Below are positions 28,964 to 41,900 of a stretch of DNA of 64,000 nucleotides, piece by piece. Each line of letters starts with the position of its first letter. Positions within the stretch are counted from its first letter, which is position 1. The stretch comes from Posidonia oceanica (Eukaryota > Streptophyta > Magnoliopsida > Alismatales > Posidoniaceae). Below the pieces are notes generated by a model. The model saw nothing but the letters and a program-made list of their open reading frames with translations. It had not been told where the DNA came from and ran no database searches. Both the position numbers and the translations under genes were made by a program. Location: the NCBI GenBank assembly GCA_037176725.1, contig JAZBRS010000049.1:14464001-14528000 (forward strand), given 5' to 3'.

Positions 28964-29046
28964 GATGGGGTGTCTTGTCAACCCTGAGCAGCGGCCTCGC
29001 TCCGCTTGACCTTGCTCAGGGAGGGGCATCTGTTGACACCCCATCT
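28964..29046 (+). promoter_or_regulatory. Polypurine tract inside a conserved hairpin, C copy 1/LTR2
   Basis: The plus-strand primer AGGGAGGGG (29018-29026) ends four bases before LTR2. It overlaps the 3' arm of a stem, CCCTGAGC (28982-28989) with GCTCAGGG (29014-29021). Upstream, GGGGTGTC (28967) and GTCAAC (28977) are complementary to GACACCCC and GTTGAC at the start of the LTR (29032-29043). The element A version changes both stems in a compensatory way. Confidence 0.8.
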
Positions 29047-32000
29047 TGGCAGGCTTGGATCCTTGGAGTCCTCTTGATGATTGCTGGACTCAAACCCAAA
29101 ACCAAACCCTAATCCTCTTCTTTACCCTCCAAAATCAGCCCATCTTGACCTAAGCCTTTACCCCTCTTCCCAAGCTCAAAACCTAACCAAAACCCATAGG
29201 AAAACCCACCAACACCCACTTAGCAAGCCTACCCAAGAACCCAGAAATTTCCAAACCTAGACCATCCCCAAAAATCCTAGAAAACCTAGGCAAAACTCTC
29301 CTTTTTCTACACCTTGAAACCCCTCCAAAACCTTCTTAGAATCAAACCAAAACTTCAGGACCAACACTAGAAACCTTAGGCTACCCACTCACCAATTTCC
29401 ACCCCATTCCAAGACCCTTAAGACCCCCTTTCATCCAAATTATCCTTTTCTCTCTCTGAGATTATTATTTTCTCTCTCCTCTCTCTCTCCTGATTATCAT
29501 CTCTCTTTTCATCCCCTTTTTGCCCTTTTTCTGGCCTGGCTGTGGGCCTCCTTTGTACTTCTATCCCTTCTCTACCTTATTCCTATTTTTATTTTTTTTT
29601 AGCCTTTTTTCTGAATTTTAAAAATCATTTCTCTCCAACCTATCTCTTTTCCTTTTATTTCCCTCTTTTTCCCTTTTCCTTCTTCCTTCTCTTTTCCTTT
29701 GCCTTCTCTTGCAAAAATCCATAAAAACCCCTAAAAATCTCTAAAACCCCAAAACATAAAAGAAACAAATCAGAACCCTAAGAAAAACAATTAAAAAACA
29801 TTAAACAAGCAATTAAAAACCCAAACTTAACTAAATCAAGCTAAAAAGAAAATCAAACATACAAACTAAAAAATGCAAAACAAACCAAAAGAAAATACTG
29901 AAAAATCAAGGAAAAAACTAAAATAAAATCAAAACCCACCAAAAGTGAAAACCCTATCAAAAGAATTAAAAAACAAACCCTAAAAAAAAGTAAAACAATT
30001 AATACACTAAGATAAGTAATTAATGAAAGAAAAAGCCTAACTTAGCAAACCTAAGAAAAAACAACCTGAGAACTTAATTAAAAAGGAAATGAAAAACACA
30101 TTAAAAAGACTTAAAAACACTCCATCAAAGTAGAGAAACCCAATTAAAAAACATCAAGAAAAATCAACAAATAAAAATCAAAAACCTAATTCAAAAGACT
30201 TAAGAAAGAAAAAACCTAAAAGACTAAAACTAAGAAACCCAAAACCCACTCTAATTAACCTAAAAATAAATCTTAAAAATCCTAATTAACATCCTAAGTA
30301 CTTAACAAGAAAAACACAATTAAAAAAACAATTTAAAAAGATTTAGCAAACACTTAATCAAAATGGAAAATGAATTAAAAACAAAAGAGAACCCTAAAAC
30401 CCTAATCAAGCCCAAAACCCATTTAAACCACACTAATTAACCAAAAGAAGTCATTAAAAAAATCTGATTAAGATCCTAATTCACAGCACAAGCACCCTAA
30501 TATTTCTACTTATTTTTAATTTATTTTTTCCTATTTTATTTCTCTTCTTTTCCCTCTCTTTCTTTCTTCCTTCTCATTTTTATTTCTTTTTTTTCTTACT
30601 GGGCCCGTCAGCCCGCTTCTCCCTTTCTTCCTTATTTCTTTTCTTTTTCTTTTCGGCCCACAGTCCGGCCTCCTTCTTCCTTCTTCTTCCTCAACCTTCT
30701 GCATTTTTCTTTCCACCGGTTTTCTCCCGCGGCCAGCAACAGTCCTCCCTCCTTCATTTTTGAATTCAAGCTTCCATCCTTTCATCTACAGCAGCTCGCC
30801 GCTTCTCCTCTATCTCAGCACCATTTCCGGGAGGCATTGAATGCCAATCGCCTCGCCGACGCCCGTCGTTTCTGCTGCAGTGCCGCCGGTGGAATTCAAA
30901 CCTCCAGCGCGCCCAGCAGCCTCCGTCCTCTGATAAAAAGCCAGCCCTTCAATCCTCCTTCATCGCTTTTTGACGCTCCGAGAGAGAGAGAGCTGAAATC
31001 CAGAGAATTCTCCAGCAAAACCTTCTTCTTCTCCCTCTGAAAATTCAGTAGAACTTCCCCTTCCTTTTCCAGCAATCCAAGCCCCTTCCAAGCCTCAACT
31101 TCTCTCCCAATTGATCCCCCAAGCTCACCCAGAAACCCAGCAATCTTCCTCCACTCTTCCACGGCCTTTCCACCACCCAGAACCACCACTAGTTCACCTG
31201 AATCCACCGCAGAAGCTAACTGCAAGCCAACTCCAATCCCTCCTGAAATTACCTTCACCACAGTCCACCGCATCTTCCCAAACCTTCCCCAGATACTCAC
31301 CTGCACTCCACCTTCCAGAAACACCAGACCTTCAACCCTATCCCTCACCACCGCCTGAGATTTCCACTACAAACACCTTGCCTCACTTCTGTCCAGAATC
31401 AGCCCGTCTTTCCAATTTCTCGCCACACGCTCCAGAACCCCAATCCAACCATCCAAACCCCTTCGCCGGACCTCCAGCAATCCTCCGGAAGGCTCCATCC
31501 AAGCCGAGGAGCGACGGACAAGCCTCCCCACCTCCGGCTGTTCACTGTCGACCCACAAACTCCGATCTCCCGCTCGAGCTGCAGAAGCACCATTCGATCA
31601 TCTGGGAAGCTCCAGGAGACCACCCCGAGGAGATCCGAACTGTCGCGAGCCGCTGGAAGCCACCTCTGCGACCGGACGATGACCGCCGGCCATCTCCGAT
31701 CCTGTTGAGATCGGGGGCACGCTCCGGACACAACCTCAGGTATCTCCTGACCTCCCCCGCTCTCTCTCCTCCTCCTGCTGCTTTTCCACCGACCAGAAGC
31801 CGGTTCCCAGCCCACCAGCTCCGTCTGCAGCTCGCCGGACCCTCCTTCTTCTCCGGCGCCGGTCTCCTGTTCTCCGAACGCTCTGGCCAGAAGAACGGTC
31901 CCTAGGTGATCTCCGGAGTTCCGTGCAGACGCCGACAACCTCCTCCGCCGATCAACACCCCCGCAGCCCTCCTGTGCTGGTGGTGGTGAGCGCCGGTGGC

Positions 32001-34661
32001 TCACTGCTACAGTGCCAGCCATCGCCGGCCAAGCACTGTGCTTTTATTTTTCTGTTTATATAGTTTCTGTGCTAATATTGCATGTTTGCCTTAAGTTTTT
32101 TAATTTTTGCGTTTCAGTCCTCTATCCATTTAATATGCTTAGTTCTTAATTAAAAACCATGCCAAATTGCAGCTTTTATTCATGCTTTTCTGTATTTGCA
32201 ATCTAGTCCTTTTACTGTGCTGTGCTGTTGTAACTTTTTGCATTTTAGCCCTTCTGTTTTTTATTTTTGCATAGAAGTCCTGCCCTAAATCAGTTCATTT
32301 AATTGCATGCATTTTACCATATGAAATTGCATTCTGCATCCCTGCATGTTTCTGATTTTGCATATAGGTCCATGCACTGTAAAACTTAGGTTTTATTTTT
32401 TATTTTTGCATACTGCATTGCATATTTTGCCTCCTGTTTTTGCACATTTGCATTTAGGTCCATTTTAAATGGACAGTAACTGTTTTCCATGCATTTTAGC
32501 CTATTGCATTGCATTTTGGCCCCTGTTTTTTCCAGAAATTGCACATCAGTCCTTTTCAGTGTTTTCAGAGCATATTTACCATATAAAATTGCATATTTGA
32601 CCCCTGCATGATTCAAAAATCACACATAGGTCCTTGCATCTTTTAAAAACCATGTAAAAAGACTGTTTTGCCCCTAAAGTTGCATCTTAGCTCCTATGCT
32701 TACAAAATTGCATGTAGACCCTCCACTTGCATTCCCAGACTCCCCAGAACCTTGTTTTCTGGAAAATTTGCATTTTAGACCCTAGTTTTTCCAAAATTGC
32801 ATTCTGATCTCTTTTGTTTTCAAAACTTCTTCCAATGCATACCCTCTTTTCTAATTAGCTTTCTGAGCCCAGTCTTTTGCAAAATGACCCTCTGCCCTCT
32901 CCTGTTTTCAAAACCCTCCTCTGTGGACCCCATCTTTTGTGAAAATTTGTATTTTAGCCCCTTTTCTTTTTCAAAAATGCTTTTGAACTCCTGTCTTTTC
33001 CAAGTTTGTTCCTCTGTTTTCCCCTTGCTTGTGCATGCATTCTGCATTTATTTAGTCTTGCATTTTGGCATCCCTCTGCACACACTAAGCACTTTTAGCT
33101 CCCCTTCACTTGGGAGGACCTTTTACACACCCCTAGGACCTCCTGAACACCTAGATCTGCTCTTCTCCCCTGTTCTGGCCTTTCTGCCTTGAAGCTGCGA
33201 TATCTTCCGATCCGGCCGTTGGATCTTCTCAAGCAAGCTGCCCAGGCGACCGCAGCGAAGCGCTCTTCAGCATGAACCAAGCAGATCTCAGATCAGGCTC
33301 CCGGATTTCCAGGTATGTCCTCCTGAACCCCTGCATTGCATTCATTTGCATGCCATTTGCATAGTTTTCCTCGTTTTCGATTTCTGTCTCTTTAAGCATG
33401 TAGAATAGGACCTCTTCTTCTTGTCTATCAACTCAGATCCCTGTTTCGCGTTCTCCTGTGGACTTTGTGTTGTGTTTTCCCTGGATTCACCACTTAATGT
33501 GACTTTCTTCCCCTTTTTCCACGATCCGATCGCATCGCGAGCTTTGGGCAGCATGCGAGACACACCGTGGAACGGTTCAGTGGGAAATGGTCGCAAAAGA
33601 GGTGGTAATCCCTCTGTTTGCTCACTCTCCCCTTTGTAGGTCTTCACACCTACCCTGGGTGGTCCTAAACAATGTCTGTTCTTACACACACATTGTTTTG
33701 CTCCTCTTTGGCATCTTCTGATCTCTTCTTTGCATTTAGCATTCGCACAGTTTTCCGAGGTTTTATCTCGCAGCTTTTGGCACCGTTTTGCGTGCCCGTT
33801 CTCGTTTTGGCACCGTTTTGCGTGCCTGCTTTGTCTTTCGCGTTGTTTTGCGCGCTCGCCCTGTTTTTGGCACAGTTTTGCGTGCCTGTCACCGTCTTTC
33901 GCACCGATTTGCGTGCCGCCTTGCTTTCTCGCCCGTTTTGCGTGCCGACCTTGTCTTTTTGCACCGTTTTGCGCGCTTTCTTTTTTTTTCGCCTCGTTTT
34001 GCGTGCTTTACGCCGTTTTCTCTTGCATGTCGATTGCATTGCATGGTTTTACCGTTGTTTTGCTTTTTCGCTTGCATTTGCATATAGGGCTGTGATGCTT
34101 ACTGCTTGGAGTTCTCACAAGCTAGGTTTCGCCTGGTTCGGAACACAGACAGCGTAGCTGAGCATTTAGAAAGCACGTTTACTTTCCTTGCTTTGCCTCT
34201 CTCCACTTAGAGCACACCTTGAGCATCCATTTAGGCATTTATAGGCACATAGGCATTCAATCCTACATTTCCCTGCGTATGCGAGCGTAAGCCTAGAAAG
34301 ATCGATTCTCGGGCGTGTCGGGGGTGCCTAACACCTTCCCCGCACGTAACAGGAGTCCTTGCCCTGTCTTTTGGCCCGCAATGACCATACCGCCCTTATC
34401 CTAGGCTAGAGTCATCTCATTTGCATGTATTTGCATTTGTTTCCTTTGCATTGCTTTGCTTTGCATTTCTTGCTTGGTTTTGCGTGTTAATTCACGCATT
34501 TCCCCCGATTTTCCTTGTCTCCCGTTAATAGACATGGTGGCGACTCTGATTTGTCTTATCTTTCTCTTTTCTCCTCGATTTCAAGTGTTTTCGAGTCGAG
34601 CCTCTTCCTCGGATCCAATCGCCGCTAAATAGCGAGCTTGATTCCGATCGGGATCGCTACA
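29031..34661 (+). repeat. LTR2 (shared middle LTR) of the C array
   Basis: A 5631-bp LTR that is 3' LTR of copy 1 and 5' LTR of copy 2. It matches LTR1 at most sites where LTR3 differs (including the extra 30-bp unit at 33769-34023), but matches LTR3 over LTR1 at its first bases (GGAGTCC) and in a patch equivalent to about 10790-11900 of LTR1, including a 10-bp duplication near 33340. Confidence 0.95.
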
Positions 34662-34662
34662 G

Positions 34663-34680
34663 TGGCGACTCTGCTGGGGA
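34663..34680 (+). promoter_or_regulatory. Primer-binding site of C copy 2
   Basis: Identical to the copy 1 site (TGGCGACTCTGCTGGGGA), starting two bases after LTR2. Confidence 0.87.
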
Positions 34681-35986
34681 CGCTAGACTCCGGCTTTCGT
34701 TCCTGGCTTTTTGCTCGCCTGTTTTCGCAGTTTTGCCTGTCTTGTGTGCCTTCTTTGCCTGTTTTGCTCGCTTTTCTGTGCAAACTCCTAGAAAGTCGCT
34801 TTGTGGCTACTTTGCTTAGGTTTTGCACCTCTTTCGTCTCGGTTTGCGCTCCCTTTCGCTTGACTTTGCTTCTCTGCTTGTTTATTTACTTATTGTCTTG
34901 CTTATGCTCTTACTTCCTTTACAGCTTACTTGTCTTTATTTTCCTTGCCTTACTTGCTTATTACTGCTTTAGTTATCGCACATTGCATGTCTACATACTT
35001 GTTTGGCAACAATACATGCTTTTTGAATGTTGAATGCTTCTTTTACACCTTTGCTATGTCACTACGCACGCACATGCCTTGCATACATGCCTTTTGACTC
35101 GATGAATGTTTTTCTTCACCATTATGCTCACAAACACCTGCACATGCCATGCACTTGCCTTTTGTTTTGTTGTATGATTGTCTGCCTACCATTCTTGACT
35201 GATTTTCTTCCCTTTCGCACATGCCGTGCCTAGGATAGTAGAAACTTGTTTGCTCTCCCCATGGTTAACTAAAAACCGCAAGTAAAAAGAACTCCTAGGA
35301 GCAACTAGAGACCCTGAACAATCCTTCACTCCCTCTGGTTAATAAAATGTGCAAGATAAAAGACTTTAAGCATTTGCATAAGCATCATATAGGGCATGCA
35401 TTCTTCTCATCTGAGTCCACCTATTAGTCTGCGAAGGACGGTCCCGGCTTCTTGTTCCACCGCTTTGGGCGTGGCACGAGCTAGTCGGTCTGTCCCCCCC
35501 TCGTCCGGGGGTCGTGTCGGTGTTAGTAGAGGGTACCACCCATGCTTTGGCGGGGTAGAGGCCACCAACGCACCACCCTATCATTTCCTGAGCTTTGGGC
35601 CGGGAGTTAGACAGGGAACCTACTTTTCTGACCTGAGTCGGTGACCCGTACACCCAGGGATACCCGGAGTAGACAACCTTGCTAGGAAACACTAGTTAGG
35701 TAAGGGGGCATACTAGAAAGCATGCATATCATTCATGCCATTTAACTAACTCATTTGCATTCATCTTTTAGCTTCTAACCCTAATTTCCTTCTGTTGTGT
35801 CAGCGTGATCGGTAAGCGAGTTTCCCTTCGCTAGAGCTCGAGTATCGGCCCCCGTTGACACCCCTTTGCGACTTCATTCGCGACCATTCCCCTTCCGAAC
35901 TATCTGCATTCGCGACGATAGCTCCTCTTAGGAAGCACCGCTTGAATACCCGTCGCAGCCCTGTTCTCACGCGATCTAGGTCAGCA
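34681..35986 (+). other. 5' leader of C copy 2
   Basis: Near-identical to 13203-14509 with a few substitutions and one missing G in the G-run near 35705. It contains the same conserved segment at about 35395-35637. Confidence 0.6.
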
Positions 35987-38900
35987 ATGACCCAGTACGT
36001 CAGTGAGCCTCTTTTCACTCTTGTCACGGAGGGTGTTTCCATTCCGGCCCCTCCGGTTGCTCCTTCTGTCCCCCTTGTTCCCCCTCCGACGCTAGGGTTT
36101 CCTCCCCTGACGTCTCTAGGTTCTCAGTACGTCCCGGGACAGTGGCAAGCATCTCTTCCTCCGGATCCGGTCGCCGAATCCATCTTGACGACCGTTACTC
36201 GCGTTTCGGAGACGCCACTGCCCCCTCCATCCCAGGGATACGTCGCTCTCGACATCCCTTCCACCGTCGCTGCGACCTTTGCTGTAGAATCCTTCCCTCC
36301 CGGACAATCTGTGTCCGTGCCACTTGTTTCTCAGCCTTCGCCGGCACTGCACTTCAGTGTCCCCACTGGCGAGACGCTCGAAGCGCAGTACCAGCACCTG
36401 ATGGAGCTTGCCCAGAAACTGCAGGGCATGGCTCTATCAGTTCGTCCTTCTTCTATTCCTGTCGTTCCTGAGGTTCCTCTGAGGCCAGTTCCTGCATTCC
36501 ATGCATCGACCTCCACACCTCCGCCTCGACCATCGTCTCAACTGCTCACGGTTCCGACGATGGGGGCCCGTTTGCCGCCTCCTGCTGCACAACACTTGGC
36601 ACAGCATGCTCCACTTCCCTCTGGTGGTCAGTCTTTTGGACCGGCTGGAGCCCAGTACCTCACTGGCTCGTTGTCTGGCACCCCGCCTGTACAGCAACTG
36701 GTGCTCCGTCATCCTACCCCTATCACAGCACAGCATGGCATCTACTCTTCTCCTCTGCATCAGGTCCAGCATCCTGCATACACTCCTGCATACACAGTCC
36801 CCCAGCACGGATACGCCGGCCATCCCGTTGCTCCACTAGGCGACGCTATGGTAGATCCGGAGGAGCATTTAGGTGCGACCCATTCGACGTATGTGCTCGC
36901 TACCCCTGCTGATCCCTCTCCTACAGCAGCAATCCCAGACCCCATCAATAACCAGATGGACGTCTTGGAGAAAGCACTACGACTAGTGCAGGGTACTGAG
37001 CACCAGACCTACCAATTCCGAGACCTCTGCTGCTTTCCAGAGGCGGTACTCCCTCCGAAGTTCAAGATCCCGGACTTCGAGAAGTATAATGGTAGGGGCT
37101 GCCCCGTAGCACACTTGAAGGCGTATTGCGGTGATCTCGCTCAGCTTCAGGCTGACGAGAGGTTGCTGATCCGCTTGTTCCAGAAGAGTTTGACCGGGCC
37201 AGCACTCAAGTGGTTCACATCACTTGATATGTCAGCCATCAAGACTTGGAACGACCTCAGTCAGGCGTTCCTGGAGCAATACTCCTTCAGCCTCGATCTG
37301 GTCCCAAAGAGGGCGGACTTGATCGCAATCAAGCAGAATTCTGGCGAGCCGTTCGGGGAGTACGTCGGCCGCTGGCGCGCCCTTGCCTCTCAGGTTCGAG
37401 ATAGACCCTCTGACGAGGAGTCTATCGAGATCGTTATCAAAGGGGCGCAGCCGTCTCTCGGAGCTCTGCTTAGCATCCAACCAGTCACTACTTTTGCGGC
37501 ACTCATCAGAGCTGGAGCGCGCGTGGAGAGTTCTTTGCAGAGTGGCAACTTCCCAGCTCTCTCTGCGTTCGCTAAGCAGGCAGTGATCAGCAGCAACAGT
37601 GCCAACAGCAGCGCCTTCACCAACAACAATAGCGGCAGCAGCAACAACCGCCCGAAGAGGAAGGATTCGCCGAAACCCGCTGTTGCATTCGTCGACTCCT
37701 CTGCTGTGCCTGTTCGCTTGCCATCCTGGCCTGCCCCAGCTCAGATGGTGTACGCTCCTGCACCTAGGAATCCACACACACCACACATTACTACCACCGC
37801 TAGACCGGACTATCCTGCCGCACCGGTTCAGCAAGGCTCACACCCAAGGCAAAGAAGACCACCTACTGAGAGGCGTAGTTTCACCCCACTGGTGGAGCCG
37901 CTCACGGTCATCTTGCCGAAGGTTGCATCCCTCCTGAAGTTCCCGGAGGTTCGTCCGCCGCCAAGTCCTCTGCCGCATTGGTTTAGGTCGGACCTCTTCT
38001 GCAATTTCCATCGAAGTGTCGGGCATTCGACAGACAATTGCTTCTCCCTGCGGAACGCAATTCAGGACTTGATCGAATCGAGAACGATTGTAATCGACAC
38101 GCACGAGGCATCCACTCAAGCACACACTCATGCATCTGCACACTCAGCTGTTCCCCCGCATTCTGGCATCGTCCGCCAACCTTTACCGGAGCACACTTAT
38201 CCGGGAGGGGTGGGAACCTCAGGCATCCACTCTGTCTTTCCTTCTAGGCCTGCTACCTCTGTAGTAGACCCTTCTGATCTCATCTCTGACATCTCTGAGC
38301 CTTTCCCAGTCAGTCTCTATCTCGCGGCAGTTGCCGGCTCCGAGTCGGGAATTCACCTGATTCGACCGCGTGCCAGGCCGGAGCGCCCTCTCGCGCCTCC
38401 CACCGTGCTTCCCCAGGCTCAATCCCCTGTGCACCTCCTAGCTAGAGCCCAGCCTAGTTCTCCCATCCACCTTTTAGGGCGGCCTCAGTTACACCTTCTA
38501 GGCAGACCTCAATCTGCCCCAGCCTTCCCACCCCGACAACCATGCCCATTAGACAGACCGCAGTATCCAATAGGTCCCCCTGTAACCTCTCCTGTGCTCG
38601 CAGCACGTGTTCCAGTCGTCATTGATTTGACCCTAGACACCCATCGCGTCCCTTACAGCTACGCCACAGAGATGTGCGCGGAAGTAACGCAATCGGGGAG
38701 GGTTTACAGGCCCTCAACACCGGCAATTAGGCCAACTCCCCCTAGACCTGTTATGCCCCCACCCTCTAGTCAACCCATAGTAGATCCAACTTCAGATCAG
38801 CCTGTAACTAGCCAAATCCCTATCCAGCCTGTAGTAACCCAGCTTCCTGCCACTACTCCCTCAGAACCTGCTAGAATCACCCCTCCAGTTGCTAGAAGGA

Positions 38901-41900
38901 GCCAACCTAAAGCCAACTTGACCTCCCAGCTTAAGAAGGTCAAAGCCGACATTTCTATCTGGGACTTGATCCACACCTCTGCCGAACACCGCGAGGCTTT
39001 TCTTCGTGTGTTCCAGGCTGCCCGTGTGTCCCAGTCCATTGAGCCTTCTGCCTTGGAGAGCATGGTTGGGTTGATTGCGGAGCCCCAGGTCATCTCTTTT
39101 ACAAGTGATGAGCTGCCTCCGGCGGGGATTAATCACAACCAGCCCCTATTCGTCACGATGCAGTTCAAAAACTTTCGCATTCCCCTAACACTGGTTGATA
39201 ATGGGTCAGGCCTTAACGTCTGCCCCTTGCGTACTGCAACCAAGCTCGGATTCAAAGTCGAGGACATCACGCCAGCCGTGAAGGGAATGACAGCCTTTGA
39301 CAACACTCACCATGACGCTCTAGGGGTTCTGATTATTCCTCTCGCTAATGGCCCGGTTGTCTTCGACGTAGAGTTCTATGTCGTCGACTTGCAGCCGAAC
39401 TTCAATCTTCTGCTTGGGCGCCCTTGGCTCCACAAGCATCAGGTCCTTCCTTCGACCCTCCATCGAATGATAAAGTACCGTCGCGGCGACGATGTCATTG
39501 TCGTCATGGCGGAGAACTTTGAGAAGGAGCGGATCGAAGCAGTCTCCCCCGTGTCTTCGCAATCTATCCCATTTGACCTCGAGACTTCTGAAGCCTTATA
39601 TCGCGTTAATCGGTGCGAGCCGGTTAACTTCATTCCTGATCTTGAACGCGTCAACTCCTTGACCATTCACAGCAACCCCTTTCGAATGGTCGAGAATGTA
39701 TGTCACTGGTGGGGTTACATAAAGGGTACGCCGCTCGGGCGTCACGGCCAGGGGATCGCAGAGCCGATCGTAGCAGTGGAGCAAAGGAAATCGGAAGGCC
39801 TCGGCTACGAGCCCAAGACCAACGAAGATCACTGCTTCCAGCTCAAGGACCATGCATCAGCCATTCCCAGAGACCTCACTAACTTTACTAGTGCAGGAAC
39901 CCTAGGGTCGACCTACGATCAAGACACGGTACCGACAGAGGATTGGGTGTGTGTTGAGGACTACTACTCGGATGAGGAGCAGTCTGGTACAACAGAGGCA
40001 GTCCCAACCAGCACAGCAGAAACAGTAGTCAAAGCAGAGGCCACACAGTCAATCTATTCAGCTCTTCCTCTGGTAGAAACAGCAGGCAGCTCAGCAGGCC
40101 CTGTGGCAGAACTGGCAAGTTCCCACTCTTTTGCAGCCACATCAGCTTCCCAAGTACAGACAGCAGCAGTGCAGGAGTCAGAGACACTCCTTCTGGCAGA
40201 ACCAAGCATGCTACCAGCGGTCACAGAAACATCAGTGCCACTGTCCCTATCTCTGGAGGGGCAGTTAATCAATACAGTCAACAGCGCGGCTCAGCCCGCT
40301 TCAGCATCCACATCTCCAGGAATGCAGCAGGCGCAGTCCGCTTCGCATCCTCCTGACAACCAGCAACAGCTCTCATGGCAAGACCCCATGGCGTCAGAGG
40401 CTGCACTCTCTCGGTTACGGCCCGATACAAAAGGCCAACTGAGCACTACACTCTCCGGACCCTTGAGCCCTCTGAAGAGCACCCCTGCTTACTCTCCAAC
40501 AGTGACCCTGGCAGCATATCCATCTATGGCACCGCTGACTTGTCTATTTGGGCCTTCTACATCAGAGTTGCCACCATCGGACGCGCCCGTGAACCAGATC
40601 ATGCAGATTCCAAGGGCAGCAATCCGTCTTGCAGCCGGGCCAGTGCCGCAGGCCCCCGGCGCCTACTACGTCGACTCCCCCTCGGACGAGGAAGAAGGAG
40701 TGGCGATAGAAGCCCAGGTCGATTCTTGGATGTCTGACTTAGAGCTGCTCTATCAAGAACAAATCAAGTCGATAGCAGAAGACCTGGCAGAGCATCAAGC
40801 CACAGAAAGGAAAGGGAAAGCCGTGGTTACGGACCCTCCTCTGCAAGAAGACCATGCCTCTATCATGGTCCTGGAAGAAGACTCAGCAGCACCGGACTCC
40901 CCTAGACCAGATGAGCTCATCACTCTTCAACCAGAAGGCGGGTCTAGGTGGTTTGTGCAACCCATGCCTCACTTGAGTAGTATATCGAGCGGCAGTGCTC
41001 AGATCAACCGCCAGTCCGGCATATCCTCTGCAGGCACACTAGAAGACCCAGAGGGGGAAGCATCAGCAGTTCATGCAGCAGCAGTAACAGAGCAGAAAGC
41101 AGAATCAGTAACAGATCTGTCAGCAGCCTCAGCGGCAGAACAGTCAGCAGCATCAACAGCAGAATCAGCAAGACCCTCAGTAGAATCAGCAAAGCACTCA
41201 GCAGAATCAGTCAGGCCAGAGCAAACAGCAGAAGGAGTTGCTGAGACGGAGGTCGCGCACCGAGGCTACAAGAACACTAGAGTAAGCGTGACCATCCTGA
41301 AGCATCACCAGGGCCAAGCAGCGGAACACATGCACTCTTTCGACATCACAAGCCCTTCCTTTGAGAAAGAGATCCTCTCGGAACTTATTGCTTATGGAGA
41401 GGAGGATGATACGGGCATGGATGAGACTGATGAATCATTGCCCGAGTTCCGGCCCTATGACGACGACCCAGAAGGCCCCAACCTCCATGTTGAAGAAGAA
41501 ACAGAGGTTGTCAACATCGGCACAGCTGAGGAAGTCAGAGAAGTTCGTATCAGTGCCCAGCTGTCCTCCCAGGCTCGAGCAGAGTTCATCGCATTCCTGA
41601 AAGAATATGCGGATGTCTTCGCCTGGAGTTACGAGGATATGGTCGGCCTTGACATAGAAGTAGTGGTGCACAATCTGCCCTTAAACCCGGATGCCAAGCC
41701 AGTGAAGCAGAAACTAAGAAGATGGAGACCACAGTGGCTGCTCATGATCAAAGGAGAGATAATGAAGCAGCTCAGGGTCAACTTTCTGAAGGTCGTTCTT
41801 TATCCTGAATGGTTGGCAAATATTGTACCTGTGCCCAAGAAAGATGGCCGAATCCGGATCTGCATCGACTACAGGGACCTGAACAAGGCGAGTCCCAAGG

